From Hyphomicrobiales bacterium (GTDB lineage: Bacteria; Pseudomonadota; Alphaproteobacteria; Rhizobiales; Rhizobiaceae), in NCBI GenBank assembly GCA_900472925.1, contig UCJU01000007.1, forward strand, positions 186,001 to 250,000: DNA of 64,000 bases. The letters are read 5' to 3'. The translations under genes were made by a program, and so were the position numbers. The notes beneath the pieces are model-generated. The model searched no databases and had not been told where the DNA came from. It worked only from the letters and a program-made list of their open reading frames with translations. Shown here one piece after another: positions 61,301-64,000 of this stretch. How positions within the stretch are numbered: the first letter of the stretch is position 1; every line of letters begins with the position of its first letter.

Positions 61301-61969
61301 ATGGCTCACTTTCGCCCGAAATATATTACGTTCGATTGCTACGGCACGCTGATCAACTTCCAGACGGCGGAGGCGACGCGTGACCTTTATGGTGATCAAC
61401 TTGATGAGCCGCGCATGGTGGAGTTCATCAAGAATTTCTCGGCCTACCGGCTTGACGAAGTGCTGGGCGATTGGAAGCCTTACAATGAAATTCTCCACAA
61501 CGCGCTCGAAAGAACATGCAAGCGCAACGGGGTGACTTTCGATCCGAAAGCCGCGCAGACCGTTTATGAGCGGGTACCGACCTGGGGCCCTCATCCCGAC
61601 GTTCCGGCAGGGCTTGCGAAAGTTGCTAAGGAAATTCCGCTGGTCATTCTGTCCAACGCGATGGACTCGCAGATCATGTCGAATGTCGAGAAGCTTGGCG
61701 CACCATTCCACGCGGTTTACACGGCCCAACAGGCACAGTCCTACAAGCCGAATCTCAAGGCGTTCGAATACATGCTGAATATGCTTGGCTGCGGGCCGGA
61801 GGAGATTTTACATTGCTCTTCCTCTTTCCGATACGATCTGATGTCTGCGCACGATATGGGTATAAAAAACAAGGTCTGGGTCAATCGTGGCCACGAACCC
61901 GCGAACCCTTACTACGAATATACCGAAATCTCTGACATATCGGGCCTAGCCGGAGTCGTGGGGCTTTGA
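61301..61969 (+). CDS. Haloacid dehalogenase type II (HAD superfamily)
   Basis: This 222-residue HAD protein has motif I ITFDCYGTLINF (catalytic Asp), motif II LSNAMDSQ, motif III Lys in SYKPNLKAFEYML and motif IV region LHCSSSFRYDLMSAHDMG. The TFDCYGTL start is typical of L-2-haloacid dehalogenase type II, but many members act as phosphatases on amino-acid-like substrates. It is followed by kinase and aminotransferase genes, so a role in the same catabolic route is possible. Confidence 0.85.
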   Translation: MAHFRPKYITFDCYGTLINFQTAEATRDLYGDQLDEPRMVEFIKNFSAYRLDEVLGDWKPYNEILHNALERTCKRNGVTFDPKAAQTVYERVPTWGPHPDVPAGLAKVAKEIPLVILSNAMDSQIMSNVEKLGAPFHAVYTAQQAQSYKPNLKAFEYMLNMLGCGPEEILHCSSSFRYDLMSAHDMGIKNKVWVNRGHEPANPYYEYTEISDISGLAGVVGL

Positions 61970-62073
61970 TGTATGTCTGATCCCAAGGGGCTGCTGTCAT
62001 CTGCAGCAGTCCAAAGCCTTCTCTTTGGGGCACTATCCTGAGAGCAACGACCTTCATCAGGTGAGGACCGCAA

Positions 62074-63204
62074 TTGTCGATCGATACCGGCGCAGACAAT
62101 CTCCATCCCCAAGCGGAAGAGCAAACTGCCGATGATGCGGTTTGGTCCGCCTCGCTGGCTTCAAGCGAAGCCTATTATCGTGCGGCCAAAACGACATTGT
62201 CTGCGCATCCTGTGCCTGCTGACGTCGGGCAGTCGGCAAGACTTCTCAACCGTTACTATGGTTTAACGGGATCCGTCACCACCTTGTCGTCGGAGGTCGA
62301 ATGCACGGAGGAAGTCAAGCTCAACGACGGTCGCCGGCTGATTTTGAAAACGTCGACCCGGCCGGAGACGTCTCAGAGTTTCCGGTTTCAAGCCCAAACC
62401 ATCAGCGAGTTGCCGCAGGCAGGGGGCTTTGTTGCACCTGAGATCGTGCGGACCTCCGACGGCGCGGTCATGCTCGAGGAGGGCGGCGCTTGCGGGTATC
62501 TGCAAACCTTGATCGAAGGCGTGCCATTGCACAAGGTCGTGATGACGCCGGACGTGCTGTTCCAAACTGGAAGTTCGCTTGCGCGACTGGACTTGGCTCT
62601 TCACCGGGTCGATGCATCTGCAAGCCACCGTCCTGTTCTTTTGCATGTCGGGTGCTGGTCACGATTGATGGAGCTGAGCCGATATCTGCCATCCCAACAC
62701 ATTTCCGATCAAGTGAATGCGGCGATGGACAATTATGCCAACTGTGTCGAACCGCTGCTTTCGGATGTCGCGTGGCAGGTGACCCACAACGACCCTAGTC
62801 CCTACAATATGCTGTTGACGGACAGTGGTATCGGTTTCATCGATTTTGGAGATGGTTGCTGGGGTCCGAGAATACAGGACCTCGCTGTTGCAGCCAGCCA
62901 TATGGTCAGCGACGCGACTGCGGCCTTGGGCGGCGCGGAATATATGATTGCCGGTTATCATTCTGTCATCCCGCTGTCGCGTGTTGAGGCAAGAATTCTT
63001 GTGGGATTGATGCGGGCGCGCCAAAGCGCGCTCCTGCTGGTCAACGCTTGGCGATCGCATCTTTTTCCAGCGCAAGCCGAGTATATCAACAAGAACGTCT
63101 CGCGCGCTGAGCGTGGCCTTTCTATTTTGACAACACTTGGGACAGACGAGGCTGAGGCGGCGGTGCTGGCAGCGATGGCGTTGCCCCATCCATCGACTTT
63201 GTAA
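62074..63204 (+). CDS. APH-fold phosphotransferase (hydroxylysine kinase-like)
   Basis: This 376-residue protein of the aminoglycoside-phosphotransferase fold has the catalytic loop THNDPSPYNMLL and the Mg-binding GFIDFGDGCWGPRIQDLAVA, with an N-terminal lobe containing GRRLILKTS. Members next to class III phospho-lyases phosphorylate 5-hydroxylysine or ethanolamine-like alcohols (AGPHD1/HYKK group). The start is TTG 62074 with GTGAGG upstream; no ATG fits nearby. It is followed 56 bases later by the phospho-lyase/aminotransferase gene. Confidence 0.8.
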   Translation: MSIDTGADNLHPQAEEQTADDAVWSASLASSEAYYRAAKTTLSAHPVPADVGQSARLLNRYYGLTGSVTTLSSEVECTEEVKLNDGRRLILKTSTRPETSQSFRFQAQTISELPQAGGFVAPEIVRTSDGAVMLEEGGACGYLQTLIEGVPLHKVVMTPDVLFQTGSSLARLDLALHRVDASASHRPVLLHVGCWSRLMELSRYLPSQHISDQVNAAMDNYANCVEPLLSDVAWQVTHNDPSPYNMLLTDSGIGFIDFGDGCWGPRIQDLAVAASHMVSDATAALGGAEYMIAGYHSVIPLSRVEARILVGLMRARQSALLLVNAWRSHLFPAQAEYINKNVSRAERGLSILTTLGTDEAEAAVLAAMALPHPSTL

Positions 63205-63260
63205 AAGACAGAAACATCGGTCCCATTGCTTTCGGTACTCTTTCCAACAGGTTGAAGAAA

Positions 63261-64000
63261 ATGTCGACAGACCTCATGCCCAATCGCTACGTTCCTGGCG
63301 AAGTTGCTCTTCCCGCCCGCGAGGCCGAACTCATCGAGCGCAGAAACAACGTTCTCGGTGCATCCTACCGGCTACAGTATCGACAGCCCGTTCATTTCGT
63401 TCGGGGTGAGGGCATGTGGTTGTACGATCCTGACGGACGGGCTTACCTGGATTTCTATAACAACGTTCCGTCCTTGGGGCATTGCAACGCCGAAGTTAAC
63501 GCGGCAATGGCAGAGCAGGCCGGTAAGATAAATGCCAATACGCGCTATCTGGAGCCAAACCTTGTCGATTTTGCCGAGCGTCTGGTTGAAACCTTTCCGC
63601 CTGAGCTGGACCGTGTCGTCTTCACATGCACGGGCAGTGAATCCAACGATTTGGCCTTGCGTATCGCACGCTTGGCAAGCGGCAATGACGGCGTGATTGT
63701 TTCGTCCTATGCGTATCACGGCACCAGCGCGGCGACGGCAGCCGTGTCACCAAACCTCGGAAATGCCGTCAAGTTAAGTCCATCCGTGCGCATGGTTTCT
63801 TTGCATGGACCAGAAGGCGTACCGGAATCGCAAGCGTCGGATTTCTTCGAAGCGCAGGTCCGCGCCGCCATTGCAGATCTCAACCGCCGGGGAACCGGCG
63901 TTGCGGCTCTGCTGATAGACAGCATTTTTTCAAGCGATGGTGTCTGGGTCGATCCTCCCGGCTTCATTGCAAAGGGTGTGGCAGCCGTTCGCGAAGCCGG
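63261..64000 (+). CDS. Class III aminotransferase / amino-alcohol-phosphate phospho-lyase (3' truncated by window)
   Basis: The first 246 residues are visible (MSTDLMPNRYVPGEVALPAR..). They contain RLQYRQPVHFVRGEGMWLYD, LDFYNNVPSLGHCNAEVNAA and TCTGSESNDLALRIARLASG, which is characteristic of the AGXT2-like group containing phosphoethanolamine and 5-phosphohydroxylysine phospho-lyases. The catalytic Lys lies beyond the window. With the kinase just upstream it would form a phosphorylate-then-eliminate route giving an aldehyde and ammonia. No stop codon before base 64000. Confidence 0.85.
   Translation, partial: MSTDLMPNRYVPGEVALPAREAELIERRNNVLGASYRLQYRQPVHFVRGEGMWLYDPDGRAYLDFYNNVPSLGHCNAEVNAAMAEQAGKINANTRYLEPNLVDFAERLVETFPPELDRVVFTCTGSESNDLALRIARLASGNDGVIVSSYAYHGTSAATAAVSPNLGNAVKLSPSVRMVSLHGPEGVPESQASDFFEAQVRAAIADLNRRGTGVAALLIDSIFSSDGVWVDPPGFIAKGVAAVREA

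Noticed and set aside
1-64000. CRISPR arrays, insertion sequences, prophage or tRNA genes
   Set aside because: No regularly spaced repeats, transposase or integrase genes, or cloverleaf sequences were seen in reading the window.

Overview
The window looks like part of a secondary replicon (chromid) of a Rhizobiaceae bacterium of the Agrobacterium/Rhizobium type. A complete repABC replication and partition cassette (22988-26679), with its antisense RNA and parS-like palindromes, lies on the same DNA as the ribosomal protein L28 gene (cut off at the left edge). Alphaproteobacterial features agree with this: a YcaO/TfuA pair, EcfG-type promoter motifs, dense amino acid and opine-type ABC transporters, and class III aminotransferases. 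I saw no tRNA, rRNA, insertion sequence, prophage or CRISPR array.

Layout. 0-1 kb: end of rpmB, its terminator, then a preQ1-I riboswitch whose pseudoknot includes the start codon of a queuosine-precursor transporter gene. 1.1-5.9 kb: an XRE regulator, a SARP/TPR regulator and a compact small-protein / YcaO / TfuA / small-protein cluster ending in a strong terminator. This is the best candidate in the window for an undescribed system, a peptide- or protein-thioamidation (RiPP-like) locus. 5.9-18.7 kb: a Wzx/Wzy-type exopolysaccharide locus with four family-4 glycosyltransferases (two of them inverted paralogues), polymerase, flippase, TupA-like ATP-grasp protein, tandem alpha/beta hydrolase and a Wzc-like co-polymerase with a degenerate kinase domain. 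19-22.6 kb: an XRE-cupin regulator divergent from an omega-amino-acid aminotransferase, and a flavoprotein. 22.7-26.7 kb: repABC. 26.8-28.5 kb: heme oxygenase and an orphan Bug-type binding protein.

28.6-32.5 kb: a rutABCDF pyrimidine-degradation operon behind a sigma54 (-24/-12) promoter and two tandem operator-like inverted repeats. 32.7-36.8 kb: a stress/envelope group (proline-rich small protein, bestrophin-like channel, DUF992, BON and CsbD proteins, a PAS-LuxR regulator), with one good EcfG-type promoter. 37-42.6 kb: Lrp regulator, a decayed aldehyde dehydrogenase remnant, aminotransferase, polar amino acid ABC transporter and cupin.

42.7-59.2 kb: a catabolic region centred on a GntR/FadR regulator. 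The regulator gene lies between two mirror-image copies of a 30-bp element, one facing a seven-gene leftward operon (oligopeptide/opine-type ABC transporter, two FAD oxidases, GNAT) and one facing a rightward aldehyde dehydrogenase gene. Lrp, GNAT, a second aldehyde dehydrogenase and a third FAD oxidase follow. The pattern suggests uptake of an amine or amino-acid conjugate, oxidative deamination and oxidation of the aldehyde; the substrate is not known. 59.6-64 kb: an ArsB-like transporter, a type II haloacid dehalogenase, an APH-fold kinase and the start of a class III phospho-lyase/aminotransferase. The last two resemble the hydroxylysine kinase and phospho-lyase pair.
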